This document shows, piece by piece, positions 41,186 to 51,244 of a stretch of DNA of 64,000 bases. How positions within the stretch are numbered: the first letter of the stretch is position 1; every line of letters begins with the position of its first letter. The notes under the pieces are model-generated. The model was not told the DNA's origin, did not search any database, and saw nothing but the letters and a program-made list of their open reading frames with translations. Source of the DNA: Tribonema minus (Eukaryota; Sar; Xanthophyceae; Tribonematales; Tribonemataceae); the NCBI GenBank assembly GCA_017506865.1, contig JAFCMP010000021.1, forward strand, positions 248,001-312,000, given 5' to 3'. Position numbers and translations under genes: made by a program.

Positions 41186-41719
41186 ATGCGGATGCTCATC
41201 GGCTACGTGATGCCGGGCGAGCTACCCTACCGAACGATAAACGTTTTATCTGGATTGGACCTGGACCAGGTGTGCGCACTGCGGCAGGCACTGAGACTCT
41301 GCTGGCACATGCATAGCACGGGTACCGATGAGTTTGACGATATGGCTCTGAGCCTCCTCTTCAAATCGAATGATGGCCTGCATACAGCCTTCGATCTGTG
41401 GTTCGACCGTCGGCAGCTAGACGTGCTGATAGGGTGCTGGTCGTGTAGGTTTGATGAGGGCGAGGGGGCGGTGAGACTTCCGTGGCCAGTGTTCGGGAGG
41501 CGGAGAGACGACTACCGAGCATGGTTCCCCTTCACTGTAGAGTGGGAGTGCCTTGATCAGTTCGAGCGATGCGCTCTCAGTCAATTGCTCGGGGGCGGCA
41601 GACTCCGAGGGTGGGAGCTCCAGCACATTGCCATCGAAGTGGGCAAACAGACTGCAGCGCACGCATGGCGTAAGCCTCATGAGGTGCCTGACGATGGCAA
41701 TGTGACGGATGAATACTGA
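41186..41719 (+). CDS. hypothetical protein
   Basis: 177 residues from ATG 41186 (MRMLIGYVMPGELPYRTINV). The frame is open from ATG 41081, but those extra 35 codons largely consist of the AGATTCGC repeat region, so the later start is preferred. It is Trp-rich (LCWHMH, LIGCWSC, VEWECL) and otherwise featureless. No family is recognised. Confidence 0.55.
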   Translation: MRMLIGYVMPGELPYRTINVLSGLDLDQVCALRQALRLCWHMHSTGTDEFDDMALSLLFKSNDGLHTAFDLWFDRRQLDVLIGCWSCRFDEGEGAVRLPWPVFGRRRDDYRAWFPFTVEWECLDQFERCALSQLLGGGRLRGWELQHIAIEVGKQTAAHAWRKPHEVPDDGNVTDEY

Positions 41720-41738
41720 ATTCCGTCATGTCTTTTTC

Positions 41739-42128
41739 TCAACTGCTTTTTCCACTTATATCAAGGTGTCCAATGCATAGCTGAGACTGCATCAACATGT
41801 ACGCTGCACAGCAGAGCAGTACGATGAGTACGGCGGCGGCGTTCAGAGCCAGCAGCATGTCGTCCTCGAATAGCCCCACTGCGACCGGCAATGTTTTCAC
41901 TCTAACCGGCTTCTGGAGGAGCTCCTCAAGAACCGATTCATGCAGTTCCCGTTGATGTGCGTCCGGCGACATAGGCTCCTTCAGATGTTCGTCAACCTGC
42001 GCTTGTGACTCGTCACTTGTGTAACTGAGGGATGTCGCACTCTCTTCCTTGTGGTGCGCGGCTGAATCAAGTTCCCAAAACGATGGAGACGAGCACGTCG
42101 TAAACATGGTCTCATGCGTCAGCGGCAT
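41739..42128 (-). CDS. tail-anchored membrane protein
   Basis: 129 residues from ATG 42128. An acidic, Ser-rich soluble head is followed by one C-terminal transmembrane helix (LNAAAVLIVLLCCAAYMLM, about residues 94-112) and a short tail. This suggests a type II-like anchor in the viral or host membrane. A TATATACT box lies upstream (about 42,140). No family is recognised. Confidence 0.6.
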   Translation of the reverse strand: MPLTHETMFTTCSSPSFWELDSAAHHKEESATSLSYTSDESQAQVDEHLKEPMSPDAHQRELHESVLEELLQKPVRVKTLPVAVGLFEDDMLLALNAAAVLIVLLCCAAYMLMQSQLCIGHLDISGKSS

Positions 42129-42295
42129 CTTTTGTTTGATATATACTGCCAGCTACATTATTTTTTAATGAGAATGAAACCGGTACGCATCGGCGAATCT
42201 AAATCTTTATAAAATTAAAAAGTCCACCTGAATCATGATTCGGACTTGCATATATCAGAAAGTCAACAAGAGAGAACCATCACTACCTCTGTGCA

Positions 42296-42556
42296 ATGCT
42301 GTTCATGATGGCAGCTCACAAGACCCCCCTCCCCATGCCGACGGACATCTTCTCTTCATTGTGGCTAAAGCTACAATTTCTTGGCGTCGACCAGAACCAA
42401 CCTGTTAAACTGCAACAGACACTGCCCACACAAGAACAAGAGGAAACGAAGCTAAAGATACAAGAAGAGGCGGAGACACGGACCATGCTCCATGAATATG
42501 TCATTATCGAGCCTGACTGCGACTGCGTCATAGTTGAAGTAGACTGCACGTTTTGA
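42296..42556 (+). CDS. small acidic protein
   Basis: 86 residues from ATG 42296. It has a Gln/Glu-rich helix (PTQEQEETKLKIQEEAETR) and ends in CDCVIVEVDCTF with paired Cys residues. No family is recognised. Promoter-like TTTATAAAATTAAAA lies at about 42,205-42,220. Confidence 0.5.
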   Translation: MLFMMAAHKTPLPMPTDIFSSLWLKLQFLGVDQNQPVKLQQTLPTQEQEETKLKIQEEAETRTMLHEYVIIEPDCDCVIVEVDCTF

Positions 42557-42597
42557 AATAATACACAGATATCTTCACATGGTAGACACGCCAGAGC

Positions 42598-43158
42598 TCA
42601 GGAGCTGAGCAGCTGGGTGATGCGCAGCGCAATGTCATGTGCCACTGTCGTCTGCAAGTGCTCTACCGTGCTGTTGTTGCTCACTGCCAAATCGCACGAG
42701 ATCGTGTGCTGCTCACTCTCTGTTGTGTGTGCATCGACTCGCGCGCCGTCATCTCACTCTACGCGCACAACGAGACTGTGCCCATACGAGCGCACGAATG
42801 CTGCTTCATTGGCAAACCGCACATCAGTCACCAGCACGACCTCGGCGTCACACACCTCTAGTCTATGCTTCAAGTGCTTGATCCAGTGGTCGTCACCGAA
42901 GTGAGTGCGCACGCACTCCGTGCCGAGAACTTGCATCATCTCCCTTCTCGTCACCCCCCATCTGTCATCATACGCCTCTTTGAACTTCCTTTCCTCCAGC
43001 AGTGCGGGGTCGAACTGAAATATGATGCCGCACGCTTTCTTCAATGGCTGTGCGAAGCTCATCTTGTGACCTCCGCATATAGCGATAATGGCATCCGCTA
43101 GGGTGTCCTTGCCGGCTGCTTTTTGGCCGCATAGCCCAACGATTACGCAGGGTGCCAT
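42598..43158 (-). CDS. deoxynucleoside monophosphate kinase-like, with in-frame TGA
   Basis: From ATG 43158 the protein opens with the P-loop IVGLCGQKAAGKDTLADAI (Lys at about residue 17), then FAQPLKKA, TRREMMQVLGTECVR, HWIKHL and VTDVRFANEAAFVRS. These match the dNMP-kinase family that phosphorylates DNA precursors. The frame hits TGA at 42,754-42,756 just after VVRVE, exactly where this family normally has Arg ('RV.R'). The same frame then reads on as a plausible C-terminal part (DLAVSNNSTVEHLQTTVAH) for 51 codons to TGA 42,598. One CGA-to-TGA change explains the break. The truncated product keeps the P-loop but lacks the C-terminal strand and helix. Confidence 0.75.
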
Positions 43159-43543
43159 GTCGTCGTGCTGTGACTGATTTGGCGTGCTGTGACGGCTTGT
43201 CGGGAAGATGCATACAATTTTTAATATAATCCGTTGGCATAAACCAATTCTATTCTGTTGTTTGCATTTTTTGCCAAGCCTATCTCACATCTTGAGTCAA
43301 AAACTCAAACGGATCAAAGAGGGGGAGTGCGCGGAGGAAGCAGGGACAAAAAGCAAAGAAGGTGAACAGTGTCTTTAATGGTAAGTCAGCATGTAGGAAA
43401 CGATTGACCTCCACCTGCCTCCCTCACCTTACTTGTGCAGCTTGTGAAAATCTAGCGAGCGTTGTACGGGCCCGATTTGAGGTCAGCCATGTGGGGAGGC
43501 TCGAACCTCCATCACCCACCACGCACCCTACTGGTCTATGATG
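43159..43543. other. intergenic stretch with one tRNA-T-arm-like element
   Basis: No gene is supported. The notable content is a single copy of the T-arm-like core at 43,486-43,545, described separately. A GGGGGAGTG purine tract lies near 43,320. Confidence 0.45.
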
Positions 43544-43545
43544 CT
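43486..43545 (-). repeat. solitary tRNA-T-arm-like element with B-box match
   Basis: On the minus strand the order is CAGTAGGGTGCGTGG, a short spacer, then GGAGGTTCGAGCCTCC, then CCACATGG. The hairpin GGAGG-TTCGAG-CCTCC is a perfect T-arm, and GGTTCGAGCC matches the RNA polymerase III B-box GGTTCGANNCC. It is the best-conserved member of the element found in the 235-bp repeats. No full cloverleaf can be drawn. Confidence 0.55.
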
Positions 43546-43999
43546 ATGTAAAAGACGTCTTTTTCCCGCCATCGTATGCATGACATAACTCCGGGAGATT
43601 GAGCATCACCTGCGACAGCGTAACGTCGGACCCCACAACAGTCAGGTCAGCCAAGAGCCTACCGTACTTCTCCAGCGATACGTTTGACAATGTCACGAGC
43701 TTGTTGTCGCAAGCTCCAGCCAGCACCGACTTTGCCCTCTCCGCTAAATCTTTCTCGTCCGAATCCTTTGATCGCATTTCTGCAGTGTCGATTCCCTGTA
43801 ATCTACACGAAAGTCTGACAAAATTTCCGTTATTCTTTAGAGCCAGATGCACCGTATCGCCATCAATTACGCGAATGACCTTTGCAATGTCGCCGTCATG
43901 AGCAGGTAGGTACTTTTCACAACTATCATACGTTACGTCCTGCCAGTCGATGCCGTTATGCGACCCGCATACTAGCGCACTCAGCTTACGCAGAAGCAT
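43544..43999 (-). CDS. thermonuclease-like (SNase) nuclease
   Basis: 151 residues from ATG 43999, typical length for a single-domain staphylococcal-nuclease fold. Signature strings in order: VIRVIDGDTVHLAL (Ca-binding Asp), RLQGIDTAEMRS (active-site Arg), ERAKSVLAGACDNKLVTL and KYGRLLADL (second Arg region). There is no signal peptide. It should cleave DNA or RNA, and could degrade host nucleic acid or act in repair (inference). Confidence 0.88.
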   Translation of the reverse strand: MLLRKLSALVCGSHNGIDWQDVTYDSCEKYLPAHDGDIAKVIRVIDGDTVHLALKNNGNFVRLSCRLQGIDTAEMRSKDSDEKDLAERAKSVLAGACDNKLVTLSNVSLEKYGRLLADLTVVGSDVTLSQVMLNLPELCHAYDGGKKTSFT

Positions 44000-44125
44000 A
44001 GTGGGTGTGAGTATCAGGCAATACTTTTTTTGTCACGACAGGTACGTTGATGTATGTGGTGGCCCAAGATTAGTGGTGGCGGCTGCTCTGGTCGTTTAAA
44101 TATACGCCTCACTGATAAAGGCTGA

Positions 44126-47023
44126 ATGGGCACCAGTGGTGGAGATGACGGAGGAGTGCAAACAGGCACAAGTTCTTCCTATGCTTCACAGTCTGACGAT
44201 GACGACATTGCAGTGGACGATATCGACTTGAAGCGGTCCATGACCGGCAGGGCTCAGTCGAACACATCGAGAGGGACTACAGCCACAGCTGCCAATGCAG
44301 GTAACAAGATCGCCAGAGATGTGTTCAAGAGCGTGGACCAGATGACGCATCGCATGCTGAAGGACATTGAAACCATGTTCAAGGCTCGAGAGGCAGCTCT
44401 GGAAAATGTCTATCAACAAGGTCGTTTCTACAATATTGAGCACTTCCTGGCGATCGAGTTCGAGCAGCAGCGTGATGAGCTCAATGCCGCAAGCCTGTCC
44501 GCCATCATGACACTGTCGCGCTCAGATATGAGTGCAACGGGCGTTGGCAACGACATCATCCTGACGTGGTATGAGAAGGCCCTCACGAAATATGAAAACT
44601 TTTTTAGAAAAGAGAGGGTCATACGTGGCGCCTTCCTCCGCACGTTCGAATTTTTCAAGTTGATCAGCGAGTCAAACCTTGCTCACATACAAGACAAGCA
44701 CGCTAGGGAAGTCACAATGCTGAAGGCAGCTCATACTATGAAAGTGTCCGATGAGAAGTCGGAGGCCACATCTCAACACCTCGAATTTGCGCAGATGAGA
44801 GAACGGCAGGCACTGGACGTGTCGAACATGAGGGAGATGAACGAGGGTACTGCCGCATGGGAGATGTCACTACTTGAATTTCACCTGAAGTGCAACGAAG
44901 ATATTGCAATGGCAGACATCAACATGTGGCGCTTGCTGCAAGAACGAAAGGTGAGAGACAATAACACGTTGAGCTCCCTGGATTTGAAGCAGCAGCACCG
45001 AGCGAAAGCTTAAGAGGATCACCTGAGCATAGAGCACAGGAGCGCCCTGGAGGAGATGGGCAAGAAGCTGGACACACACAACAGAGAAGTGAAGGCCCAA
45101 GAGAGAGAGCAATCTCGCAAGAAGAGGCACCAGGAATTCTATGCTCACGGCACCAGCATTGCGAGCGATGCGCTCTAGAAGCTCACTTTTACATCTCACG
45201 ACGTCACGTATGCATCAGACTCTAACGTCGATTCGTGTGACTCGGACGACGAGGACTTTGACCATGTGCACAACGACCCTTATGTCGAGATTGTCATGAT
45301 GCGGCGGCAGCAGAGACGGCTTCTGCACGACAGGAGGTCGTCGACACGAAAGTCCAACGACGCACAGCTCGCAGTGCTGCGCAAGGCGCAGCACATTGAG
45401 TGAAAGAAGATGATGGACTCCATGAGAGTGGAAATCGACAGGATGCACAGCGTGCAGGTCGAAAAGCACGATGAACTGAAGCGGAGTCGCGACAGGCTGC
45501 AGATGCTTCTCAGCACTGCGCATCGTTCCGCAGCGCACACGCTGAGGGAGAAGCAGAGACTGGAGCTGTTCAAACTCGCAGAGGAGGAGAAACAGAGAAC
45601 AGTCAATTCCAACGTCATCAGCAATGCGAAGGCTCAGGAGGCCATGTCCAACCACATGTTTCATGAGATGCGCAACGTCCTGTCCTCCATGTTGGCAATA
45701 TCGGATACAATGGCTGATGATCCTTCCCTGCGAGACATGGCGCTCCGACAGCGGTCGATGTGCCAATATGCGGTTGAGACCATGGACACGATGCTCGACG
45801 TGACACTGTACCAGGGGGGTATGTACAAAGTGCGCAAGTCAAGCAAGAAGTTGACAGATCTCTTCGACAGTGCGATCATGCTGCAAGGAGACAGAGTTGC
45901 GCACGGAGTCGCCTTGACCAGGGTAGCCCCCGACTCTGTGTATGATGTAGACACGCACGTGCTCACGCAGCTCCTCGTCAACCTTCTGTCCAACTCGTCC
46001 AAGGCCACCAAAAGCGGGCAGATCCGTTTAGTGGCGCGTGAAGTCCTGCCTCACAGTATAGAGCTCGGCGTTTCAGACACTGGACCAGGAATGGTAGGAG
46101 CTGTGAACGCTCTCACCTTCCCTGCCGATCCCGACGAGTACAAACGTAGGAGTTGCGGCTATGGTCTGTACTTGGTTCAGCTCATTGCTAAAGCCATGGG
46201 AGCCAGTCTTGCCGTACTCACACCGGTGCCTGCGGAGCACTGGACGCGACAGACCTCTGTGGGCGGACCAGGCTCATATGTATCTCTCAAGTTTGAGTGC
46301 CGACGCAGTGTTGAGTGCGACACGAAGGATAAGCTTGACACCGGCAGTGCTTCAGGTGCCTGCAAGGATGGATTCAGGTTCAGGCCTTCGGGCCAGTGGA
46401 GAGTCATAGTTGCCGACGATCAGCGACTGGTACGTGTTTTCTCGCTGCAGCTTCTGGCACGGCTGGTCCAGGCCAACCCTGACCTTCACCTGGACGTGAT
46501 CACCGTTCAGAGTTGTGAGGAGGCCCAGAGAGCTGCCGGGAGCTGGAAACCGGACATTATTTTTTTGGACGCTCACTTTGATCAAACCTTGATGCAGTGT
46601 CAAGAAGCTCGTGGGCGAGGCATATTCGAGCACACTCTCACGATGGACTCATCTCTAGATACTGGTAAGTTGATCCGTGACTTCAGCAAGAGAGAACTCT
46701 TCGACATGAGGCCGGGCGACGGTGTAGGGTTGGGCACGGATTTCGTTTTCGGCTATGAGGGACCAGCTCTGTGCGTTCTAGCAACAGGTTCACCTATTGA
46801 TGACGTAGGAAAGCGAGCAGTCATACTGAAGCCTTACAGCTTGGACAGTTTGTGTCGGGAGATGGAGCGCGCATACAGTGAATGTGATCAATTCAAGCAA
46901 AGAGTGGTAAGGGATGAGAACGGCAATGTAGTTTTGAGAGACAGAGGAAGCGGCATGGTGGTGCTCACTCGCGAAAGCGAAACGCCGACTGCGACAGTCG
47001 CAGCGCCAGCCACCGGACACTAG
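44126..47023 (+). CDS. hybrid histidine kinase interrupted by three in-frame stops (TAA, TAG, TGA)
   Basis: ATG 44126 starts a Ser/Asp-rich head and a long coiled-coil region. The frame meets TAA 45,011, TAG 45,176 and TGA 45,401, yet stays in one frame throughout and keeps coding character between the stops (HRSALEEMGKKLDTHNREVK; VEIVMMRRQQRRLLHDRR). After the last stop comes the kinase: H-box HMFHEMRNVLSSM (His at codon 513 of the full frame), N-box LVNLLSNSSKA, DTGPGM, CGYGLYLVQLIAKAMGA. A receiver follows with Asp (IIFLDAHF, codon 815) and Lys (VILKPYS, codon 902). As written, translation would stop after 295 residues, or could restart near ATG 45410 to give a kinase without its coiled coil. 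Nothing else in the sequence suggests introns here. Confidence 0.8.
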
Positions 47024-47179
47024 GCGTGTGCCAGTGACTCTGCGATGTGTCAATCAGATCGATGAGAGCTCGTACACGACGTCCGCTCGCAGTGCACAGC
47101 GCAGCAGGAGGGGAGAGAGATAAGCAGGCATATGTGGTCTGTACGAGTCCATTCAACACATGCAGTCGCGTCTACACGT

Positions 47180-48786
47180 TCACAGCGCCGAGTGGCGCGC
47201 GCATTTGTCCTTAGGGCAGCAGCGCCCGCACATCCCATATGCACAGTCCTTCGCTGCACTGCTTTCGCACACGCACCTCCCGTGATTTCTCACGCCTAGC
47301 GCCGGGAGCCCGGTGGCCAGGAAAGCGCCTATGTCGGCGACCGAGCAGCAGTGGGACGGGAGCCTCTGTATGCAATCACGCCCCCACACTGCGAGAGGCT
47401 CGCAGCAACTGACTCGGCACGCCTTCATGTACTGGCTGCAAAAATGCATGTCCTGCGCCATCTCCCGCATGAACTCGGGTGTGGAGAGAGCGATGTTGCA
47501 CTCCCTCACGCTGCGGAACTTTTCCGTCCAGAATTCGTACCGCGACACGTGCAGCCGCAGCTGAAAGTCCTCATCACGTGGGAAAACCTCTCGCATGTAG
47601 GACAGATCCAGGACCTGCTGAGTGCGGAGAAATGATATGGAGCCGAGCTCCACGAGATCCCTCGCCGCCTCCGGGTGATTCACGAGAGCGTCCAGCAGGG
47701 GGTCAATGTCCCAGCAGTCATTGGGACTCGACAACACCTCCTGCCATAATTTTCGCGGGATGATATCCTTGTATTGACCAATCTTCGCGCGCGTCGCGTC
47801 CGACCAGTACGCCTCCATGGCCGCCCTCACTTTGAAGTGAGTGTCGACGCATCCAGCAACGGGGAGAACACTCAGCAGCGCGTACAGATTGTACACGTGC
47901 TGAGCTTTGAGGGTGGCGGACTCGTCGATGTGCTGTGCGAAGTGCACTGCGATGTCAGGATGCTCAGTCAGGGCGTGCATCGTCGCCCGCACCCAGTGTT
48001 CCGGCATGTTCCCCCTGATTGCGAACTGCCATATTCGCAGCGGCACTCTATGCGCGTACGTCACGTAGATATCGGCGTACTGCACGGCCAGCTGCACGTC
48101 GTCCATCACGAGCGCCGTCAAGCACTGCGGGAAGTAGTTGAGCGCCTCGTCCCAGTCGTCCACGCAGGCCGAGGCCGCGATGAACTCATTCTGCTTGCTT
48201 CAGAAGCCAGGCTGGCTGAGAACAGCAGCCTCAACATCTGTTTGCCATCATCGTCGGTGTCTGCTGTGCCCATCCTGGCATTGAAGTCCTGGTTTTTCAA
48301 GTATACGTCAAGGGTCTGAATGAGGACCAAGAAGTGCGCGACGGAGAGGGTTGCCAGGTCCATGCGCCCAGTGTCGATCAGGGCCTGCACCTTAGCCACC
48401 TGGCCTTTCAGCACGAGAGCGGTCAGCACGGGGAGGTACTCCATTGAGTAGACAGGGTACGTGTACAGCAGCAGCTGTTCATACACCTCGAAACACTCTG
48501 TGAGAACTGCCTGCGTCAGCGGTGAGACCCTGTCAGGCCACTCTCGTGCAGCCCGCTCAGGGACGTCACCGTGCGCTGTTGGATTGAACATACGTACAAT
48601 GAAATCGCTCCGCAGTTTTCGTGTGAGTGTTACAAACCGCTTGTTTATGAGTTCCACCCTCGATCGTTGCACTGCTTTGATGATATCGTACCGTGTGGGC
48701 ACACGAGTCATCCTGTTTACCACAGTTGTCCAGTGCATGTTCTGCCTGATGAAGCCTAAGCTGCGTCCGATAGTCGTCCCCGACAT
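47180..48786 (-). CDS. large helical repeat-like protein with one frameshift
   Basis: ATG 48786 (MSGTTIGRSLGFIRQNMHW) starts a frame that reads well to about 48,200 (FLVLIQTLDVYLKNQDFN, DTDDDGKQMLRLLF). Coding then moves to another frame (EFIAASACVDDWDEALNY) and continues to 47,180, with a Cys-rich end (CVCESSAAKDCAYGMCGRCC). The join is around 48,185-48,200, with no homopolymer. The full product would be about 535 residues, all helical, with ankyrin-like spacing but without clear consensus. A truncated paralogue of its middle part lies at 54,556-54,810. Function unknown. Confidence 0.65.
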
Positions 48787-48828
48787 TAAACTGTTGCGGG
48801 TTAAACCATGAGGACTTCGGTTGAGAAT

Positions 48829-48838
48829 TAATATATAT
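48829..48838 (+). promoter_or_regulatory. TATATA box of the 48,866 gene
   Basis: TAATATATAT lies 28 bases upstream of ATG 48866, between two divergent genes. Confidence 0.4.
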
Positions 48839-48865
48839 GCGCTGCAGTGTGAAGTGCGCAGCAAC

Positions 48866-49234
48866 ATGGAGTCAACTTCACCGCTCGACAAGTACACGAT
48901 GCCCAAACAAGAATGGAACTTCCAAAACATGGACGATCTAGTGCAAAACATCTTTGACGGCTCACTGGTGCAAAGGTTGGCAACATACGGAGAAGGTGAT
49001 TGCCAGGGCAAGGTGTACTGTCTGTTTGAGATACGAGACGGTTCTGGCTTCTTCGTGCTGACGTCAAAATATGGGAGTTGTGGCGGATGCGACAGCTGGG
49101 CGGATGGAAATGGCACTGATTTCACTGTCAGAAGACTGCTGCGGGGTGTTCAGATCTACCGTGAGCTGAAAGATGTCCCGATCGGAAGGTACGACCCGCC
49201 AAAATGGTCCGATGCGGTGCGTGCACTGATGTGA
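48866..49234 (+). CDS. small protein with GSCGGCD motif
   Basis: 122 residues from ATG 48866 (MESTSPLDKYTMPKQEW). The centre reads VLTSKYGSCGGCDSWADG, a Cys-x-x-Cys turn in a beta-rich context, after a strand GKVYCLFEIRDGSGFF. A YGSC.GCD phrase recurs in small viral and microbial proteins of unknown role. No catalytic residues are recognised. Confidence 0.55.
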   Translation: MESTSPLDKYTMPKQEWNFQNMDDLVQNIFDGSLVQRLATYGEGDCQGKVYCLFEIRDGSGFFVLTSKYGSCGGCDSWADGNGTDFTVRRLLRGVQIYRELKDVPIGRYDPPKWSDAVRALM

Positions 49235-49239
49235 CAAGT

Positions 49240-49333
49240 ATATATCTTGCGAATCTGTACATTGGCGAATCTGTACATATATCTTGCGAATCTTGCAAAT
49301 CAATTGCGAATCTGTACTTTGGGCGAATCTGCG
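49240..49333 (+). promoter_or_regulatory. GCGAATCT repeats upstream of the 49,393 gene
   Basis: Four GCGAATCTG words and one TGCGAATCTT, interspersed with TACATATAT and TTGCAAATC. The word is the reverse complement of the AGATTCGC found at 41,025-41,116. Confidence 0.5.
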
Positions 49334-49392
49334 AGGGACATCCGAACTGCTATGACTTTCACAACCTCAGCCTCAGCAGCAGCGGCGCCAAC

Positions 49393-49854
49393 ATGGCTCT
49401 CTCGACAAAGGATGCCCATCGTACCATGCTCAAAAATGCCGTGGCGTTCATCATGGATGCCGAACCATGCGGACTGAATGTGATGATGGCGTACTCCAGG
49501 GATGGTGCCGTCAACTTTTACGAGATCATGTACACCGGTTCTCACGGCCTTGTGGGCGCGTGGAGGACGCGCTGCGAAGGCGATTTCATCACTCAGCAGA
49601 ACTGGAAGCATGACGATCCATTCCCTTTTCTCGTCCGAGGGCACGCAACTTGTGATCCGTACCCTTGTTATGTAGGCTGGGGCAGTGACAAGGACTTTTG
49701 TTTGGTCGCCATCCCGATGCTTCTCGGTGCGGCATCATCATTTAAACTGGAGTGCATAGGCTTCTCTCCACAGTTCGGCTACGATGGTGCGGCGTTAGTG
49801 TCGTCGTACTTGTACAGGGCGGACGGGTTTGTGTCACCGGTGCACAGATTCTAG
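49393..49854 (+). CDS. hypothetical protein
   Basis: 153 residues from ATG 49393 (MALSTKDAHRTMLKNAVAFI); upstream open sequence is repeat. It shows alternating beta-like segments (AVNFYEIMYTGSHGLVGAW, FCLVAIPMLLGAASSFKLE) and no obvious motif. No family is recognised. Confidence 0.55.
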   Translation: MALSTKDAHRTMLKNAVAFIMDAEPCGLNVMMAYSRDGAVNFYEIMYTGSHGLVGAWRTRCEGDFITQQNWKHDDPFPFLVRGHATCDPYPCYVGWGSDKDFCLVAIPMLLGAASSFKLECIGFSPQFGYDGAALVSSYLYRADGFVSPVHRF

Positions 49855-50030
49855 GCCGAGGTCGTTCATTGAGCAGGACAATATACGTGAAGATATCGGG
49901 CCCTGCGGGTGCTATTCATTGCCGAGCGCTGCTTGCTGCCATAGCTGAGTGCTGCTTGCAGATTATGAGCAGGTCAGTCAGTGTCCTGCTGCATTTGCTG
50001 TGATCTTCGTAGGGTAACGATTGCATGCGC

Positions 50031-50513
50031 TCATGGCCGCCGCCGCACAGCACCCTTAGGTTCTGCGTTGTCCTCTTCAAACCGTTTCGAGTCCTCTAGA
50101 TGCTCCGCCTCGACCCGAGCGTCCGACAGCTTGGCGTCCGCCTCTGCGAGCGACAGCCGCTCCGCAGTCTGTGCCACCCATTCGTCGGCGCGGGCTGCCG
50201 CCAAAGCATCCTCCATATCGCGTGACAGTTCCCGTGACTTGACTAGCGCTGCAACAGTTGTGTGAGATGTAACCGCTCTATCGGCTCTCCACTTGAGCAA
50301 CACGAGGCGCCTTCTCGCCGTTTCGGTCTCTCTGGCACGGGCCGATGCGGCACGCGCTGCGCCCTCCGCAGCGATCGCGTGCTGCCCCGCTTCATTAGCT
50401 AGGAGACGTCGAGCCGCACAGAAGTACCAGCGGCGCAGCGACTCGTGAGCTCTCATGGTCATATACACTGTGATCATTAAAAAAATGCGTGCAGCTGTCA
50501 GCGGCACATGCAT
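50031..50513 (-). CDS. membrane-anchored coiled-coil protein
   Basis: Up to 160 residues from ATG 50513; ATG 50462 (MTMRAHESLRRWYF) is an alternative start preceded by an AT-rich box. The longer form has a short hydrophobic N-terminus (ARIFLMITVYM). The rest is an Ala/Glu/Arg-rich continuous coiled coil (SRDMEDALAAARADEWVAQT) ending in a basic tail. Structural role inferred; no family is recognised. Confidence 0.5.
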   Translation of the reverse strand: MHVPLTAARIFLMITVYMTMRAHESLRRWYFCAARRLLANEAGQHAIAAEGAARAASARARETETARRRLVLLKWRADRAVTSHTTVAALVKSRELSRDMEDALAAARADEWVAQTAERLSLAEADAKLSDARVEAEHLEDSKRFEEDNAEPKGAVRRRP

Positions 50514-50741
50514 CGTCGCAGGTTTATGGCGTCCGCCTCCTGAAACTACTTATGCTATGAGTGTACATGTCAACTGACTAGTCAACTTCAGACGCCAAGT
50601 TTGTTACTCTAGTTTATGGGTGCTGGAGTAGGCAAAGACAGTATGTATGACCAACAATACATTTTGCAATGTATATGCAATTCACGTCATAGTTGTTCAC
50701 AATATAAAGTTGCGCACAAGATTAATCAATACCTCTCTGCC

Positions 50742-51086
50742 ATGAATATGCTCTTGTATCTGCCGCCTGAAGAGCTAGCTCGCTACTCGCACCATGAGTA
50801 CCGCCACTTTTGTGAAAATGATGCGTTCAATGAATCAAAGTTGTGCCTGTATGAGAATCGAGGAGAGGATAAACGCCTCGAGGACCCCACATCTTGGACC
50901 CCAGAGCGCCTGGGCAACATGGCGTACATGTACCTCCATGCTCCTTCACAGTTTACGAAACGATGGAAGCGAGCGCTGGATAGATTCGTGGAAGACAAAC
51001 TGATCAGAGGCAAAGCTGAGATAGCCATGTACTCACTTGCAGGAAACGCGTCATCCATGGCAAGCGCAGACGACATCTCAGATTAA
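50742..51086 (+). CDS. small conserved protein, intact paralogue of 21,287-21,631
   Basis: 114 residues from ATG 50742 (MNMLLYLPPEELARYSHHEY). The start is chosen by alignment with the paralogue, although the frame is open from ATG 50616. Shared strings: FCEN, EDPT.WT, LGN.AY..LHAP and EDKLIRGKAEIA. The body is helical and charged. Function unknown. It lies just before repeat cluster B. Confidence 0.65.
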   Translation: MNMLLYLPPEELARYSHHEYRHFCENDAFNESKLCLYENRGEDKRLEDPTSWTPERLGNMAYMYLHAPSQFTKRWKRALDRFVEDKLIRGKAEIAMYSLAGNASSMASADDISD

Positions 51087-51244
51087 CTGACCAGTTGACT
51101 TCGGAGGCCTGGGCTCCTCCGTGACGCCTCGGACAATTCGAATAAGGTCTCTGAGCGACATCATGCCTTCCCAATATTTGTTCATCATCAAGCACACTTT
51201 GACTCAGTGAAGAAGATGAAATGCATGAGTGAACACGATCAGTA

